Assembly: GCA_934378145.1 (NCBI GenBank)
Contig: CAKXXW010000008.1
Span: forward strand, 1-64,000
Direction: 5' to 3'
DNA from: an uncultured Eubacteriales bacterium
GTDB lineage: Bacteria > Bacillota > Clostridia > Oscillospirales > CAG-272
Length of the DNA: 64,000 nucleotides
Shown here: positions 41,565 to 50,415 of the stretch, in pieces
How the letters are laid out: every line of letters begins with the position of its first letter
Position numbering within the stretch: the stretch's first letter is position 1
Notes under the pieces: generated by a model
The model's input: only the letters and a program-made list of their open reading frames with translations
The model's database searches: none
Told to the model about the DNA's origin: nothing
Position numbers and translations under genes: made by a program

Positions 41565-42590
41565 TTATTCCGACTTTATGTCGATCTTGCAACCCGTAAG
41601 GCGGGCGGCAAGACGGGCGTTCTGACCTTCTTTGCCTATCGCGAGCGAAAGCTGATCCTCGTCCACAAGGACGCGGCAGGATCTCTCGGCGACCGTCGTC
41701 ACCGAATTCACCGTCGCGGGCGCAAGAGCCGCAGCAACGAAGGTTTCAAGATCGTCGCTGTATTTGATTATATCTATCTTTTCTCCGCGAAGCTCCTCGA
41801 CGATACCGGCGATCCTCATTCCGTGATTTCCGATGCAGGCGCCGATTGGATCGACATCGTCATCGCGCGAGCAGACGGCGATCTTCGTTCTCGAACCCGC
41901 TTCACGCGCAACATTCTTTATTATTACCGTTCCGTCGCCGATCTCGGGGACCTCAAGCTCGAACATACGCTTCACAAGCCCCGGATGGATGCGTGAAAGC
42001 GTTACGAGGGGTCCGCGGCTCTCTTTGTTGACCTCGATAACATAGACCTTGACCTTTTCACCGTAAGTAAATTCCTCGCCGGGGATCTGCTCCGATTTAA
42101 GAAGGGTCGCAAATCCCGTTCCGGTATCGAGCAGGACATTTCCGCTCTCGCGGTCGATCTTGCTCACTGTCGCGGTGATGATCTCCTCTTTCTTGCTCTC
42201 ATAGGCTTCCTGCGCCGCGCGGCGCTCGCCCTCTCTTATACCCTGAATTATGACCGAGGTCGCCGCAGCAGCACTGAGCCTGCGGAAATTTTTGGTCTTT
42301 ATCTCGGTCTCGTAGACCTTTCCGATGTCGTATCTCTTGCTGATCTTCTTCGCATCCTCGAGAGAGATCTCGGCAACGGGATTTTCGACCGTCTCGACAA
42401 CGGTCTTCTGCTGATAGACCTTCACATCCTCTTTGACCGGGTCGATCGCGACTCTGACATTTGTATTGTTTCCGTATTCTTTCTTATATGCAACGGCGAG
42501 AGCAGCCTCGACCTTTTCGAGCAGATATTCCTTCGGTATTCCCTTTTCCTTTTCGATCATATCAAGAGCCGCAAAAAATTCCTTGTTCAT
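41565..42590 (-). CDS. nusA: Transcription termination/antitermination factor NusA
   Basis: The 341-residue protein has the N-terminal polymerase-binding domain (DMIEKEKGIPKEYLLEKVEA), an S1 domain (ESGNVLLDTGTGFATLLKSE) and two KH domains, with RIHPGLVKRMFELEVPEI, DPIGACIGNHGMRIAGIVEE and LSLAIGKEGQNARLAARLTG. The C-terminal acidic repeats of proteobacterial NusA are absent, as usual in Firmicutes. AAAGGAAC precedes the ATG. Confidence 0.97.
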   Translation of the reverse strand: MNKEFFAALDMIEKEKGIPKEYLLEKVEAALAVAYKKEYGNNTNVRVAIDPVKEDVKVYQQKTVVETVENPVAEISLEDAKKISKRYDIGKVYETEIKTKNFRRLSAAAATSVIIQGIREGERRAAQEAYESKKEEIITATVSKIDRESGNVLLDTGTGFATLLKSEQIPGEEFTYGEKVKVYVIEVNKESRGPLVTLSRIHPGLVKRMFELEVPEIGDGTVIIKNVAREAGSRTKIAVCSRDDDVDPIGACIGNHGMRIAGIVEELRGEKIDIIKYSDDLETFVAAALAPATVNSVTTVAERSCRVLVDEDQLSLAIGKEGQNARLAARLTGCKIDIKSE

Positions 42591-42623
42591 TTCAGGGATG
42601 TTCCTTTCACGATATATGTTGTA

Positions 42624-43085
42624 TCAATCATCATCAGCAAGCGAGAGCTTTGCTATTTTTTTGAGTTCCTCGGTGATCACGGCATCTCCGACGGTAAATG
42701 TCACGGTCCCGTCGCCGAACGATCCGAGAGTTCCGACATATTCTTTCTTTCCGTCGGGTCCCGCGCCGTAGAGCTTCACGCGAACCTCTTTACCTAGGCA
42801 GCGCGCCGCCTGCTCGGCATTTTTTATCTGCCGCCCGAGTCCGGGGGAGCTGACCTCAAGGAAGTATGACTGGCTTATAGGATCCGCCTCGTCAAGAACG
42901 GGATCTATCGCGCGGTGCATCTTCTCGCAGTCGTCGATGGTTATCCCTTCATCCTTATCTATCGTAACGCGCAGGATATTGTTCGCGCCCTCGCGTACAA
43001 ATTCGACATCCCAAAGGTCGTAGCCGAGTTCCTCAGCCTTCGGTGCGATAAGCTCGCGCACCTTCTGAACCGTATTGTTAGCCAT
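42624..43085 (-). CDS. rimP: Ribosome maturation factor RimP
   Basis: The 153-residue protein shows the RimP pattern: AEELGYDLWDVEFVREGANN, LRVTIDKDEGITIDDCEKMH and SYFLEVSSPGLGRQIK, followed by a C-terminal SH3-like barrel. It assists 30S assembly. It is the first gene of the operon, preceded by a leader hairpin and a strong promoter. GGAGGGG precedes the ATG. Confidence 0.97.
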   Translation of the reverse strand: MANNTVQKVRELIAPKAEELGYDLWDVEFVREGANNILRVTIDKDEGITIDDCEKMHRAIDPVLDEADPISQSYFLEVSSPGLGRQIKNAEQAARCLGKEVRVKLYGAGPDGKKEYVGTLGSFGDGTVTFTVGDAVITEELKKIAKLSLADDD

Positions 43086-43161
43086 CCGGTCCCCTCCGAA
43101 TAATAAGATTAGGCATCAAAAAGGCATAAAAACGCTCCTTTTCAGATGCTTTTCTAAAAAC

Positions 43162-43189
43162 TTGAGAGTGGACCGTCGCCCACTCTCAA
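43162..43189 (-). terminator. Leader hairpin/attenuator before rimP
   Basis: On the minus strand TTGAGAGTGG pairs with CCACTCTCAA around GCGACGGT and is followed by GTTTTTAG. It sits within about ten bases of the predicted transcription start and roughly 75 bases before rimP, so it looks like a 5' attenuator rather than an operon end. Confidence 0.6.
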
Positions 43190-43203
43190 TCTCTTCTGTA
43201 AGC

Positions 43204-43232
43204 ATTATATCACAACTTTTCCCGTTTTGCAA
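43204..43232 (-). promoter_or_regulatory. Sigma-A promoter of rimP-nusA-rnpM-ylxQ-infB
   Basis: Minus-strand TTGCAA (43232-43227), 17 bases, TATAAT (43209-43204). Confidence 0.85.
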
Positions 43233-43314
43233 TAGTTTTCCGATATTTTTTTGATTTTACCCGTATTTTTATTACTCTTTCATACAAAACACACCTTACC
43301 GTCAAATTAAGTGT

Positions 43315-43343
43315 TTACAAAGCTCCGGAAATATGATATAATA
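43315..43343 (+). promoter_or_regulatory. Sigma-A promoter of the yybS-gdpP-rplI-dnaB unit
   Basis: TTTACA (43315-43320), 17 bases, TATAAT (43338-43343), divergent from the rimP promoter and about 38 bases before the ATG. Confidence 0.85.
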
Positions 43344-43381
43344 CAATGTAATTATCGAAACGGGAGGCGAGACCGAAATTT

Positions 43382-44545
43382 ATGAGAGAGCTGTTTGAAA
43401 AGGCACTCCCCTCGCGTCCCACGATGACGAAGTTCGTCTTTATGTGCATATGCACCGCGGTCTGTGCGGCACTGCCCGGATCGGGCGGGTCACAGTTTTT
43501 CACGGGCATTGCCTTTATACTCGCGCTCTCGGCGCTTCTCGCGTTTGCACGCACACTTCCTGTGCTGATCTCTGCCGGAATTCTTTCGGCGGCGGTCTAT
43601 ATCTACACGCAGAATGCCTTCTTTGCCGCCTGCGCCTGCACTCTGACGGTGGCTGTCGGACTCTTTTCCTATCTCGCCGTCACGACAAGGTCACCGGTAG
43701 TGCTTCTGGTGATCCCCGCCTCGTATGCCTTTGCGATCCTTGGCGGAGGTTCGCTTCTTTCGGCACTCATCGCCCTTGTTCCCTTTCCCGCTGCGCTCGT
43801 TCTGGCGGTCTGCATCGGAAAGCGCGAAAGCTGTGTCAATTCGGTCTTTGCGACGGGAGCGACGCTCGGAGGCACTGTACTTGCGGCACTTGCGATCTGT
43901 ATATTCGTTTCAAACGGCAGGGTCGACTTTTCACTGCTGAAAGGCGCGGCAGACGATCTTTACAATGAGATGCTCCGTCAATATACCGAAAGATTTGATG
44001 AGATCATCGGAATGTACACCGATGCCGGCTACGATGTGAGCAAATTCGGTATCTCTTCCTCAGAAATACGGCAGATGGCGACTACGATATTTGAAGTTCT
44101 TCCGGCGGTATTCGCGCTGGCGGTAAACGCGGTATCCTACGCCGCTCACAAATATTCGCTTTCGCTTATAGCCGCATCGGGACGGAGCAAGCTCGTGTGC
44201 AGCAAAACAGCTGTCTTTGATATGAGCGCCGTGTCGGTCGCCGTATTCTTCATTTCGTACCTTGTCATGCTGATCGCTCCGTATGCCGGAGGCGACATGG
44301 TGGCGCTGATAGCCGAAAATGTCTTCCTGACGGTGCTTCCCGCGCTTGCGCTCGTGGGCTTTGCCGTCCTTCTCGGCAGAAACCGCAACGGTAAAAAGCA
44401 TATAGTCATCACGGTCATTCTCGTGCTTATGACATTTACCGTACCCTCGATCTCGCTGGCTATCGCGGCGTTTATCGGAAGCTCTTCAATATTAAGAAAT
44501 ACATTCAGCAGAATGTTCGCCGGCGACGACGGCGACGACATCTGA
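43382..44545 (+). CDS. yybS: DUF2232 (YybS-like) membrane protein
   Basis: The 387-residue protein has about eight to nine hydrophobic segments with a soluble insert between helices (residues about 180-240, AADDLYNEMLRQYTERFDEI). Length, topology and the location directly upstream of gdpP, rplI and dnaB identify it as the YybS/DUF2232 protein. Its function is not established. GGGAGGC precedes the ATG. The C-terminus ends in an acidic GDDGDD tail. Confidence 0.8.
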   Translation: MRELFEKALPSRPTMTKFVFMCICTAVCAALPGSGGSQFFTGIAFILALSALLAFARTLPVLISAGILSAAVYIYTQNAFFAACACTLTVAVGLFSYLAVTTRSPVVLLVIPASYAFAILGGGSLLSALIALVPFPAALVLAVCIGKRESCVNSVFATGATLGGTVLAALAICIFVSNGRVDFSLLKGAADDLYNEMLRQYTERFDEIIGMYTDAGYDVSKFGISSSEIRQMATTIFEVLPAVFALAVNAVSYAAHKYSLSLIAASGRSKLVCSKTAVFDMSAVSVAVFFISYLVMLIAPYAGGDMVALIAENVFLTVLPALALVGFAVLLGRNRNGKKHIVITVILVLMTFTVPSISLAIAAFIGSSSILRNTFSRMFAGDDGDDI

Positions 44546-44584
44546 AAAAACGGCATTCTTCATTATTATTCTCCGGAGGTATTT

Positions 44585-46651
44585 ATGCAAAACAAAAAGA
44601 CCGGCAGGCAAAGCCCCGACTATACGGCTCTCATATGGTGCATCTCGATAGGGCTCGTCTGCTTTGCCGCACACATCTTCATATGCAAGGTCCTTGACGC
44701 CGATCCGGCGATCACCGGACTCGTTCTGCTTGCCGTATATATCGCGGCGGCATCGTTCTTCCTGATAAGGGTCATAAGATACCACATAAACCAGAACTCC
44801 GCCGACTCTATGATAAGTGCCAACACGAACGCCCTGCGCGATCTTCTTGCGCAGATAGACACGGGGCTTGTTCTCACCGACGGCAACGGCAGGATAATCT
44901 GGTACAACGATGCTCTCGGCGAGGAATTATCTCTCGGCACCGAAGGCGTCGGGACAAGTATGTACTCTTTCCTTGACATAACCGAAGAAAAGCTCCTGAA
45001 CGACACGGCCGAAAAAGGCGGCACGGTCTTCAAATACGACCGCAAACATCATTACAATGTCACGAGCTTCAAGGTAAGGGCGAACATCAAGAGCCGCGAC
45101 GACATCCACAGCTTCTACCTTACCGTGTTCGACGACACGACAAAGCTCGATATGGCGAGAAAGAAGCTCGAAAACGAAACGCCCGCGGTCGCCTATATCG
45201 TTGTCGACAACCTTGAAGAGCTTGCTCAGTATGTCAAGGTCAGCTACCGTCAGGCGACAAACGAGATAGAAATAATCCTGAAGGACTGGGCGCAGAGCCT
45301 CGGCGGAGTTCTCCGCGAATACGACCGCGACCGCTACATCATGTTCTTCACCCGTTCAAAGCTCGAAAAGTGCATCGACGACAAATTTTCGATACTTGAT
45401 AAAATAAGAAGCATACGCCTCAGCGACGACGACACGAATATGCCGGTCACGGTCTCGATGGGCATATCGTCCTCCGCCGCGAGGGCCGAAAACGATGTCC
45501 TTGACCTTACCGCGATAGAGCGTGACGCCGCTTCGGCACTCGATATGGCGCTTCAGCGCGGAGGCGACCAGGTCGCGTACAAGAGCGAAAACGGCATGGA
45601 ATACTTCGGCGGAAGAACGAAGACCATGCAGAAGAGGACCCGTGTCCGCGCAAGGGTCATAGCAAACAAGCTCTGCACTCTCATATCCGAATCAAAGCGC
45701 GTCCTTATCATGGGTCACAAGAACCCCGACTTTGACGCAGTCGGCGCCTGCGTCGGTGTTGCGCGCCTCGCCATGTACTGCGGTGTGGAATGTCACATCA
45801 TTTCGGATCTGAATAACGAGAATTTCAGGATCTCGACCGAAAAGCTTATGTGTCTTCCCGAATACGCAGATGTCTTCATCGACGGTGCGTCGGCAATAGA
45901 CCTTCTCACTCCCGACACTCTGCTCATAATAACCGACGCAAACAATTTCAGGATAATAGAATCTCCCGAGATCGCGGCAAATGCCAAGACGATCTATGTC
46001 ATAGACCACCACCGTCAGACCGACGAGATGCCTGCTTCTGTCGTAAATCCGCCTTATATCGACCCCGCCGCGTCCTCGGCATGCGAACTTGTCTCGGAAA
46101 TACTCGAACAGTGCGTACCTACCGGAACGCTGCTCAAGGAAGAGGCAAATGTCCTCCTCTCGGGTATCATGGTCGACACAAAATATTTCACGAGGACGAC
46201 AAGTACGAGGACCTTCAGCGCGGCGCTGTATCTCCGCGGTGAGGGCGGAAATTCCGAGGTCGCCAGGACATTCTTCAACGAAAACTACAACGACTACCTT
46301 GCCGAGGCTAAATTCGGCGGCGATGTGACGACATACAGAAACCGCATCGCGATCACAAAGAGTCCCGGGACAGGCTCGCCGGCTGACAGAGTCGCCGCGG
46401 CGAAGGCTGCCGACAAGCTCCTGACGGTCAGGGGCATCGACGCCTCCTTCGCGCTCGTCGACACGGGAAGCTCGATAAACATTTCAGCCCGTTCAAACGG
46501 AAAGATAAATGTTCAGCTCATTCTCGAGAAGCTGAACGGCGGCGGTCACTTTGATGTCGCGGGAGCGCAGGTGCAGAACACCACGATGCTCGACGCAACG
46601 GTGATGCTCAAAACCGCGATAGACGAATATCTCGATAACAGCAAGTCATAA
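44585..46651 (+). CDS. gdpP: Cyclic-di-AMP phosphodiesterase GdpP
   Basis: The 688-residue protein has two N-terminal membrane helices, a PAS-like domain (IDTGLVLTDGNGRIIWYNDA), a degenerate GGDEF domain with YDRDRYIMFF in place of GGDEF, and DHH/DHHA1 domains. Catalytic residues are visible in MGHKNPDFDAVGACVG near residue 378 and DHHRQ near 474. The C-terminal DHHA1 motif is LNGGGHFDVAGAQ. It hydrolyses c-di-AMP to 5'-pApA. GGAGG precedes the ATG. Confidence 0.95.
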   Translation: MQNKKTGRQSPDYTALIWCISIGLVCFAAHIFICKVLDADPAITGLVLLAVYIAAASFFLIRVIRYHINQNSADSMISANTNALRDLLAQIDTGLVLTDGNGRIIWYNDALGEELSLGTEGVGTSMYSFLDITEEKLLNDTAEKGGTVFKYDRKHHYNVTSFKVRANIKSRDDIHSFYLTVFDDTTKLDMARKKLENETPAVAYIVVDNLEELAQYVKVSYRQATNEIEIILKDWAQSLGGVLREYDRDRYIMFFTRSKLEKCIDDKFSILDKIRSIRLSDDDTNMPVTVSMGISSSAARAENDVLDLTAIERDAASALDMALQRGGDQVAYKSENGMEYFGGRTKTMQKRTRVRARVIANKLCTLISESKRVLIMGHKNPDFDAVGACVGVARLAMYCGVECHIISDLNNENFRISTEKLMCLPEYADVFIDGASAIDLLTPDTLLIITDANNFRIIESPEIAANAKTIYVIDHHRQTDEMPASVVNPPYIDPAASSACELVSEILEQCVPTGTLLKEEANVLLSGIMVDTKYFTRTTSTRTFSAALYLRGEGGNSEVARTFFNENYNDYLAEAKFGGDVTTYRNRIAITKSPGTGSPADRVAAAKAADKLLTVRGIDASFALVDTGSSINISARSNGKINVQLILEKLNGGGHFDVAGAQVQNTTMLDATVMLKTAIDEYLDNSKS

Positions 46652-46675
46652 AATAACCGGAGGATATAAAGCATT

Positions 46676-47122
46676 ATGAAAGTAGTATTTCTCGTCGATG
46701 TAAAAGGTACGGCGAAAAAGGATCAGATCAAAGAGGTCTCGGACGGTTACGCCCGCAACTTCCTCATTCCGAAGGGCATCGCCGCCCCCGCCGACACAAA
46801 GGTCATAAACGATATAAAGAATAAGGAAGCCTCGAAGGCTCACCGTATCGCCACCGAGCGTGCCGATGCCGAAGCACTTGCAAAGACTCTCTCGGGCAAG
46901 GTCGTAAAGATCGTGGCTCAGGCGGGCGGTGACGGAAGGCTCTACGGCTCCGTCACATCAAAGGACATTGCCGAAGAGCTTGAAAAGCAGTTCGGTATCA
47001 CCGTCGACAAGAGAAAGATCTCACTCAACGACCCGATAAAGGCTTACGGACTTTACGAGCTTGATGTAAAGCTCTACCCCGAAGTAAGCGGCAAGATCAA
47101 TGTCTCGGTCTCCGACAAATAA
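46676..47122 (+). CDS. rplI: 50S ribosomal protein L9
   Basis: The 148-residue protein has the L9 N-domain MKVVFLVDVKGTAKKDQIKE, VSDGYARNFLIPKGIAAPAD and a C-domain with AGGDGRLYGSVTSKDIAEEL. Length and motifs are standard. GGAGG lies just upstream of the ATG, and the gene lies 24 bases downstream of gdpP. Confidence 0.97.
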   Translation: MKVVFLVDVKGTAKKDQIKEVSDGYARNFLIPKGIAAPADTKVINDIKNKEASKAHRIATERADAEALAKTLSGKVVKIVAQAGGDGRLYGSVTSKDIAEELEKQFGITVDKRKISLNDPIKAYGLYELDVKLYPEVSGKINVSVSDK

Positions 47123-47123
47123 T

Positions 47124-48479
47124 ATGGCTGAGGAAATTAACAAGCAGATGCCCGCATCGGTCATCGCCGAACAGTCGCTTCTCGGCTGTATCCTTTTCGA
47201 TCCGCAGATGCTCAGCGAGGTAGCCGGTCTTATCACAGAGGACGATTTCTACCTTGCTGATCACGCGCAGATCTACGCGGCGATGAAGCAGCTCTTCAAC
47301 GAGAATCATCAGATAGACTCGGTAACACTTATCGACACTCTCGTAAAGAGCGGCACCTTTGACAAGGAGCGCGGGCAGGATTATATCCTGACCCTTTCCG
47401 ACATAGTCCCGAACGCGATGAATATCACGGACTATGCCCGCATAATCAAGGAAAAAAGCCTTACCCGCCAGCTCATCGAAGCGGCTGCGGCGATAAGCGC
47501 CGATGCGTATGCCGGCCAGCTCCCTGTCGACGAGCTTATGGACAGTGCGCAGAAGCGCATCTTCGACATCTCGCAGGGACGCGACATCCGCGGCTTCCGT
47601 CACATCAAGGAAGTCATGGGTAAGGTCTTTGACGAGCTTTCATTGCTCGCAAAGGACAAAAACGCCCTCCAGGGTGTAATGACCGGATTTTCGGGCATCG
47701 ACCGGGTCCTCTCGGGAATGGGAAAATCGGACCTCGTACTTATCGGTGCGCGCCCGGGTATGGGTAAAACGAGTTTTGCCCTCAACATTGCCATAAATGT
47801 TGCGCAGAAGACGAAAAAAGAGGTCTGCATCTTCTCTCTCGAAATGTCGGCTGAGCAGATAGCGACCCGTATGCTTTCGATAGAGTCGATGGTGACGAGC
47901 AATCGGTTCAGATCGGGCGAACTTACCGACGATGACTGGAAAAAGATCGGTCCCGCCGCAGGAAAGATCACGAACTGCGATATCCTTATCGACGACTCGA
48001 CCGGTATAAATGTCACGAATATGCGCGCAAAGCTCCGTCGGGAGCAGAACAAGAAAAAAGAGATCGGACTTGTGGTCATAGACTACCTCCAGCTCATGCA
48101 GAGCGAAAAGCGCATCGACAACCGCGTACAGGAAATAGGCGACATCTCGCGTTCGCTGAAGCTGCTCGCGAAGGACTTCAATGTCCCCGTGATATGCCTT
48201 GCCCAGCTTTCGCGTAAGCCCGAGGGAAGAACATCGCAGAAACCTATGCTTTCCGACCTCCGCGACTCGGGAGCCATCGAGCAGGACGCCGATATGGTAT
48301 TATTCCTTTACCGCGAGGATTATTATAAGGAAGAAGCCGCCGCTGCCGAGAACAAGATATGCGAAGTCGTTGTAGCGAAAAACCGTCACGGCGGTCTTGA
48401 CACCGTAAAGCTCGGCTGGATCCCCGACTGTACGAAATTCCGCACGATCATGGACGACGAATCGCTCGTCCCGCAATAA
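47124..48479 (+). CDS. dnaB: Replicative DNA helicase DnaB
   Basis: The 451-residue protein has the DnaB N-domain (SVIAEQSLLGCILFDPQMLS) and RecA-like C-domain with Walker A GARPGMGKTSFAL near residue 207, KEVCIFSLEMSAEQIATRML, VVIDYLQLMQ (Walker B) and LSDLRDSGAIEQDADMVLFL. The protein unwinds DNA at the fork. The start at 47124 is one base after the rplI stop; an in-frame methionine further upstream would overlap rplI. Confidence 0.97.
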   Translation: MAEEINKQMPASVIAEQSLLGCILFDPQMLSEVAGLITEDDFYLADHAQIYAAMKQLFNENHQIDSVTLIDTLVKSGTFDKERGQDYILTLSDIVPNAMNITDYARIIKEKSLTRQLIEAAAAISADAYAGQLPVDELMDSAQKRIFDISQGRDIRGFRHIKEVMGKVFDELSLLAKDKNALQGVMTGFSGIDRVLSGMGKSDLVLIGARPGMGKTSFALNIAINVAQKTKKEVCIFSLEMSAEQIATRMLSIESMVTSNRFRSGELTDDDWKKIGPAAGKITNCDILIDDSTGINVTNMRAKLRREQNKKKEIGLVVIDYLQLMQSEKRIDNRVQEIGDISRSLKLLAKDFNVPVICLAQLSRKPEGRTSQKPMLSDLRDSGAIEQDADMVLFLYREDYYKEEAAAAENKICEVVVAKNRHGGLDTVKLGWIPDCTKFRTIMDDESLVPQ

Positions 48480-48481
48480 AA

Positions 48482-49834
48482 ATGGTTAAAACTCTGTTGC
48501 CGGAGGGCTTTACCCCTCCTCACCTGCTCGCGGGGCTTCCCGCAAGCACACCTGTACTGCTCGCCTTCTCGGGCGGTCCCGATTCCTCGGCACTGCTCTC
48601 TATGCTGAAAGCATCCTGCGATATCTGCGGTGCGCCTCTGTTTGCCGCTCATGTGGATCACCTGATCCGCAAGGACGAACATCAGCGCGACCTTGACTTC
48701 TGCAAAAAAACAGCGGAGTCTCTCGGAGTCGAGCTTTTCACACTCACCGAAAATGTTCCGTCTATCGCAAAGGAAGGCGGAGAATCACTCGAGCTTGCCG
48801 CCAGGCGCGTAAGATATGCCTTCTTTGATAAAATAATGAAGGAAAAAGGCATCCCGATACTTGCCACGGCACACAATGCCGACGACAATCTCGAGACGCT
48901 TCTGCTGAATCTCACGCGGGGCTGCGGACTTCGGGGACTGTGCGGAATACCTCCCTGCCGCGAGGTCGGTTGCGGGAAAGTCGTCCGTCCGATACTCGGA
49001 ATGACGAAGGCAGACATTCTCGCTTACTGCGAAGAAAACGGTGTTGACTATGTAATCGACTCGACGAACGCGGTCGCCGATTGCGCAAGGAACAGTCTGC
49101 GGCTCAGGGTCATTCCCGAGCTGAAAAAGCTATGCGGCTCGGTTTCGGAAAACGCATCGCGCACCTGTCGCGGTCTTCGCGAGGATCTCGGATATATCGA
49201 GGGCGCCGCGGAAGACTTTCTCACAATGAACCGCGATGCTCTGCCGATAAAGGAGCTTTGCAGCCTTCCTCTCCCCGTAAAAAAACGGGTACTGACAGCA
49301 TTTTTCGGAGACGGACTTGAAGAGACACACATTACCGCGCTCCTTGAGCTTGCCGGAAAATGCGTTCCTCATTCGTCGCTTTCCCTGCCCGAAAACACCC
49401 GGGCGATGATCGAGGACGGCTGCATAACAAAAACAAAGGACACAAAAACAGCGAAAAAGGTCGGTGATTTTGCCGTTCCGCTCAAAGAAGGTCGTAACAG
49501 CCTTCCGGGCGGCTTTTCGCTCATTGTCTCGGAGAACGAAAGCAACATCCGAAATGTTTACAATTCAATCACAAATGCAAGTATTCCGTTTGATACAATT
49601 AACGGTACTTTATTTGCAAGGAACAGACGCGGCGGCGACCGTATCCGCCTTCGCGGGATGAACAGAAGCGTCAAAAAACTGATGTGCGACAAAAAAATCC
49701 CGCTCGGAGATCGTGATTCGCTCCCCGTTGTCTGCGATGACCTCGGAATACTCTTTATTCCCGGCATCGGAGTGCGGGACGCCAGCGCAAAAAACATTGA
49801 CCGGAAGATTTATATCTCTCTGATTAAGGGTTAA
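48482..49834 (+). CDS. tilS: tRNA(Ile)-lysidine synthetase
   Basis: The 450-residue protein has the PP-loop SGGPDSSALL near residue 30, AHVDHLIRKDEHQRDLDFCK, LATAHNADDNLETLLLNLTR and a C-terminal TilS domain ending with GIRVRDASAKN-like residues near the stop. It converts cytidine 34 of tRNA-Ile to lysidine with ATP and lysine. It begins two bases after dnaB and has no clear ribosome site, so translation is probably coupled. It precedes hpt, as in many Firmicutes. Confidence 0.95.
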   Translation: MVKTLLPEGFTPPHLLAGLPASTPVLLAFSGGPDSSALLSMLKASCDICGAPLFAAHVDHLIRKDEHQRDLDFCKKTAESLGVELFTLTENVPSIAKEGGESLELAARRVRYAFFDKIMKEKGIPILATAHNADDNLETLLLNLTRGCGLRGLCGIPPCREVGCGKVVRPILGMTKADILAYCEENGVDYVIDSTNAVADCARNSLRLRVIPELKKLCGSVSENASRTCRGLREDLGYIEGAAEDFLTMNRDALPIKELCSLPLPVKKRVLTAFFGDGLEETHITALLELAGKCVPHSSLSLPENTRAMIEDGCITKTKDTKTAKKVGDFAVPLKEGRNSLPGGFSLIVSENESNIRNVYNSITNASIPFDTINGTLFARNRRGGDRIRLRGMNRSVKKLMCDKKIPLGDRDSLPVVCDDLGILFIPGIGVRDASAKNIDRKIYISLIKG

Positions 49835-49854
49835 ACTATGAAAGGGATTTCTTT

Positions 49855-50403
49855 ATGAACAGGGACATTGAACGGATACTCGTATCCGAAGAAAAAATAG
49901 AAGGAATAATAACAGAGCTTGCCGGAAAGATCGACCGCGACTACGCCGGCTCGGGCAAAAAGCTGCTGCTTCTCTGCATTCTCAAAGGCTCGGTCGTGTT
50001 TATGGGCGAGCTTATGAAGAAGATAACCATCCCCGTCGAGATCGACTTTATGAAGGTATCGTCCTACGGCTCCGGCACCGTGTCCTCGGGAAGGCTCAAT
50101 ATCCTGCTCGACATCACGAGAGGAGACATGGCTGACCTTGACATCATAGTTATCGAGGACATCATCGACAGCGGAAGGACGCTTTCCTACCTTGTCAAGT
50201 ACCTCCAGCTCAAGGGTGCAAACAGCGTAAAGACCTGCACCATGCTCGACAAGCCCTCGCGCCGCGAGGTAGACTTTGAACCCGACTATGTCGGGTGTAT
50301 GATCCCCGATGAGTTCGTGGTCGGATTCGGACTCGACTACGACGAAAAATACCGTAATCTGCCTTACATAGGCGTACTGAAGCCCGAAGTCTACAACCAT
50401 TAA
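49855..50403 (+). CDS. hpt: Hypoxanthine phosphoribosyltransferase
   Basis: The 182-residue protein has LLLLCILKGSVVFMGELMKK and the PRPP motif DIIVIEDIIDSGRTLSYLVK, with C-terminal VDFEPDYVGCMIPDEFVVGF. It salvages hypoxanthine and guanine in the cytoplasm. It sits between tilS and ftsH in the conserved order. Confidence 0.95.
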   Translation: MNRDIERILVSEEKIEGIITELAGKIDRDYAGSGKKLLLLCILKGSVVFMGELMKKITIPVEIDFMKVSSYGSGTVSSGRLNILLDITRGDMADLDIIVIEDIIDSGRTLSYLVKYLQLKGANSVKTCTMLDKPSRREVDFEPDYVGCMIPDEFVVGFGLDYDEKYRNLPYIGVLKPEVYNH

Positions 50404-50415
50404 GGAAGGAAACAG

